DNA from: UBA8886 sp002731655
GTDB taxonomy: Archaea; Thermoplasmatota; Poseidoniia; MGIII; CG-Epi1
DNA length: 14,631 bases
Assembly (NCBI GenBank): GCA_030754655.1
Contig: JASLZX010000022.1
Location: 1 to 14,631, forward strand
Reading direction: 5' to 3'
The number at the start of each line of letters is the position of its first letter. The first letter of the stretch is position 1. The notes under the pieces are model-generated. The model did no database searches, had not been told where the DNA came from, and saw only the letters and a list, made by a program, of their open reading frames with translations. Both the position numbers and the translations under genes were made by a program. Below are positions 12,839 through 14,631 of the stretch, in pieces.

Positions 12839-14167
12839 TCAAAGGTTCAGCTCGCCGCGCTCCATTTGCCGCATCAGCTGCTTCTGCATGCGACGGTTGC
12901 CGCCGAGCGACGACATCATCTTGCGGCTCTTGTTGTAATACGCCAGCAGCTCGCGCACTTCCTGCACGTCGGCGCCCGCGCCGGCGGCGATGCGCTGGAG
13001 CCGGGAGCGTTTGATGAGCTTTGGGTTCTCCATTTCCTGTTGGGTCATCGAGTTCATCAGTACCTTGAATCGCTCTAGTTTTTCCTGCGTCGCCTCGGCC
13101 TGGTTGCCTTTCATCATTGACGCCATGCCAGGAATCATCTCCATCACCTTGCCGAGCGGCCCCATCTGCGCCAGCGCCTCCATCTGCTCGCGCATCTCGA
13201 CCAGACTGAACTTGCCCGAGAGCAGCCGCTTCGCCGTTTCTTCGGCCTTGTCGGCGTCCATGACTTCCTCGGCACGCTCGAGCAGCGACTGCAGGTCGCC
13301 CATCCCGAGCAGCCGCGAGATGAAGCGGTCCGGCTCGAGCCGCTCGAGCGCATCGAGCATCTCGCCGGTCCCGACGAACATCACCGGCGCTTGCGTCTCA
13401 GCCACCGCCGAGAGCGCGCCGCCGCCCTTCGCAGAGCCGTCCAGCTTGGTCAGGACAACCCCCGTCACGCCGACCGCTTCGTGGAACGCCGCCGCCTGCG
13501 GCCCTGCCTGCTGGCCGACGGTCGCGTCGAGAACGAGCAGGATTTCGTCCGGCTGGATGACCTTGGCGACCGCTTTCATTTCGTCAATCAGGTCGGTGTC
13601 GAGCGCGTGCCGCCCGGCGGTATCGAAAATCTGCACTTCCAGCTCGCCCAGCTCCGTAAGGCCGGCCTTGGCGGCAGCGACCGCGTCACTGCCACCACCA
13701 GCCACCGGGACGTTCAGCTGCGCCGCCAGCTGCGAAAGCTGCTCGAACGCCGCCGGCCGGTGGACGTCCGCCCCGGTCAGCCCGACGGAGAGCCCCTTGC
13801 TCTGGAACCATTTCGCCAGCTTTCCGGCGGTCGTTGTTTTTCCCTGGCCGTAAAGCCCCACAAGCATGATTTTCTGCGCACTCGGCTTCAGATCGCGCGC
13901 CGTTCCCAGTGCGCCAACCATCTCCTGGTGCACAATACGCACGACGTGCTCGCGTGCAGTCATCCCGCCCGGTGCCTTCTCCTCGAGTGCACGGCTCTCG
14001 ATGCGCTTGCTCAGATCCAGCGCCAGCTTGACGTTGACATCTGCCTGCAACAGCGCCCGCTGGATGTCGCGGACCAGCTCCTTGATGAGCTCAGGCGAGA
14101 TGTGGCTCGCACCCGCTATCTTGCGCAGTGTAGCGCGTAGCGCAGAGCCGAGGCTGTCGAGGACCAT
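12839..14167 (-). CDS. srp54: Signal recognition particle protein SRP54
   Basis: GTPase subunit of the signal recognition particle, which binds signal sequences and 7S RNA and docks with FtsY to bring ribosomes to the translocon. The N domain covers about residues 1-95. The G domain has the P-loop GLYGQGKT (104-111), GADVHRPAA, DTAGRH (182-187) and TKLDGSAKGGG (240-250), with the closing GTGEMLDALE and RLLGMGD. The methionine-rich M domain follows (MEMIPGMASMM, then KRSRLQRIAAGAG as the RNA-binding helix, then RRMQKQLMRQMERGEL). At 442 aa it has the normal archaeal length. The frame is open to 14290, but the ATG at 14167 (MVLDSLG) is the standard N-terminus and has TTTTATT centred about 26 nt upstream, so it is leaderless. 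The divergent neighbour starts at 14303. Confidence 0.97.
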   Translation of the reverse strand: MVLDSLGSALRATLRKIAGASHISPELIKELVRDIQRALLQADVNVKLALDLSKRIESRALEEKAPGGMTAREHVVRIVHQEMVGALGTARDLKPSAQKIMLVGLYGQGKTTTAGKLAKWFQSKGLSVGLTGADVHRPAAFEQLSQLAAQLNVPVAGGGSDAVAAAKAGLTELGELEVQIFDTAGRHALDTDLIDEMKAVAKVIQPDEILLVLDATVGQQAGPQAAAFHEAVGVTGVVLTKLDGSAKGGGALSAVAETQAPVMFVGTGEMLDALERLEPDRFISRLLGMGDLQSLLERAEEVMDADKAEETAKRLLSGKFSLVEMREQMEALAQMGPLGKVMEMIPGMASMMKGNQAEATQEKLERFKVLMNSMTQQEMENPKLIKRSRLQRIAAGAGADVQEVRELLAYYNKSRKMMSSLGGNRRMQKQLMRQMERGELNL

Positions 14168-14190
14168 TGGGTGGCGGCGAGGGAGGGAGG

Positions 14191-14197
14191 AATAAAA
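14191..14197 (-). promoter_or_regulatory. TATA box of srp54
   Basis: Minus-strand TTTTATT, centred about 26-27 nt before the ATG at 14167. It rules out the longer reading frame, because the box would lie inside it. Confidence 0.6.
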
Positions 14198-14302
14198 GGG
14201 GTGGGGAGGGCATAAGTTCGTTTGATTGAAGGAATAGTGAAATGGATTTTCTAAGAAGATGTTAGGGAAAGGATTATCACTTGCAAACATTTGCAGTTAA
14301 TA

Positions 14303-14631
14303 ATGCCGAAGTGCCAAACATCGGGTTGCAACGCCAAAATTTGGAATTCTAAACATGAGCTTTGCCACAAATGCTGGAAAAAGAACAATACTAAACTGGG
14401 TGAGAAAGAGAGTAAAGACGACAATTGGTTAACGTCCACTAAATTGGGCAAAGTATTCAATGTGACCAATAGAAAAATGAATCTGATTTTGGATGATTTG
14501 GATTGGATTTACAAACCCAAACATGGAAAAGGATGGTTGCCTACAAAGCATGGTAGAAATCAGGGCGGGAAGACCAAGAAAGGAGATAGAAATGGTGTGC
14601 CTTACGTTATCTGGCCAGCTGCTATAACTGA
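14303..14631 (+). CDS. Partial gene: zinc ribbon plus winged-helix-like domain, runs off the window
   Basis: Open from ATG at 14303 to the window end (109 codons, no stop). The N-terminus MPKCQTSGCNAKIWNSKH ... CHKCWKKN has Cys4, Cys9, Cys21 and Cys24, a zinc-ribbon pattern. A Lys/Asp-rich linker leads to a domain STKLGKVFNVTNRKMNLIL, then DWIYKPKHGKGWLPTKHGRN, then GVPYVIWPAAI. I know this pattern ('iG..f.is..k.N.iL..lgWi.k...GW..T..G...GG......GvPyv.Wp') as a small helical or winged-helix module recurring at the ends of nucleases, helicases and DNA-associated proteins, so DNA binding is likely, but what follows may change the picture. The region is AT-rich compared with srp54. A minus-strand frame over the same bases is a shadow. 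Confidence 0.75.
   Translation, partial: MPKCQTSGCNAKIWNSKHELCHKCWKKNNTKLGEKESKDDNWLTSTKLGKVFNVTNRKMNLILDDLDWIYKPKHGKGWLPTKHGRNQGGKTKKGDRNGVPYVIWPAAIT

Noticed and set aside
12825..12839. Hairpin AAGGC-AAACA-GCCTT followed by T residues just after the srp54 stop
   Set aside because: The 5-bp stem is weak, the T-tract is also the TATA box of the next gene, and hairpin terminators are not the general rule in archaea. It could be chance.
14168..14290. N-terminal extension of srp54 to 14290
   Set aside because: It would include the TATA box and 41 non-homologous residues before the standard SRP54 N-terminus.
14251..14469. 72-codon minus-strand frame at the right edge
   Set aside because: It lies antisense to the zinc-ribbon gene starting at 14303, which has clear Cys pairs and a domain pattern.

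Overview
The window is archaeal. It encodes a transcription factor B, a Sec61-beta protein, SRP54, a stand-alone Elp3, a Fap7-type adenylate kinase, a CDP-alcohol phosphatidyltransferase of the archaeal ether-lipid type and a DUF5611-like protein. Many start codons sit about 25 nt after a TATA-like box with no room for a leader. The small, tightly packed genes, the DUF5611-like protein and the zinc-ribbon/membrane proteins suggest Thermoplasmatota, perhaps an uncultured marine lineage (Poseidoniales/MGII or MGIII type). The lineage is inferred from gene content; no marker gene was aligned.

Left block (45-5038, all minus strand, reading right to left): tfb; a metallo-beta-lactamase-fold hydrolase; a polytopic membrane protein resembling CTP-dependent lipid kinases; a 54-aa two-helix membrane protein (2655-2819, TTG start, perfect Shine-Dalgarno) that overlaps both neighbours; an M24 Xaa-Pro peptidase; and elp3. 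The middle of this block is packed by stop/start overlaps.

Centre: a divergently transcribed secreted protein (5194-6825) has a signal peptide, an acidic linker and a C-terminal sorting-type tail. It converges with a minus-strand run of a Sec61-beta-like protein with an extra helix, a zinc-ribbon/transglutaminase membrane protein and a GNAT acetyltransferase. A 69-nt divergent spacer (8691-8758) holds back-to-back promoters for the sec61-beta-like gene and an 86-aa zinc-knuckle protein.

AT-rich island (about 9030-10940): visibly lower in G+C than both sides. It carries a zinc-ribbon membrane protein split into two frames exactly at a T-TTT-TTA heptamer, a nine-helix membrane protein built from an internal duplication, and a cupin. 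This is the most unusual part of the window and looks acquired or lineage-specific.

Right block (10944-14167, minus strand): srp54; a coiled-coil protein; the DUF5611-like protein; Fap7-like adenylate kinase; and a CDP-alcohol phosphatidyltransferase (likely archaetidylinositol phosphate synthase). The last three overlap or nearly abut. At the right edge a second AT-rich stretch begins with a divergent partial gene (14303 to the window end) encoding a zinc ribbon and a winged-helix-like domain.

Most of the window is core information processing, secretion and lipid synthesis. I found no CRISPR array, tRNA, rRNA, transposase or obvious defence operon. The best candidates for something new are the frameshifted zinc-ribbon membrane gene, the duplicated membrane protein beside it, and the overlapping 54-aa membrane protein.
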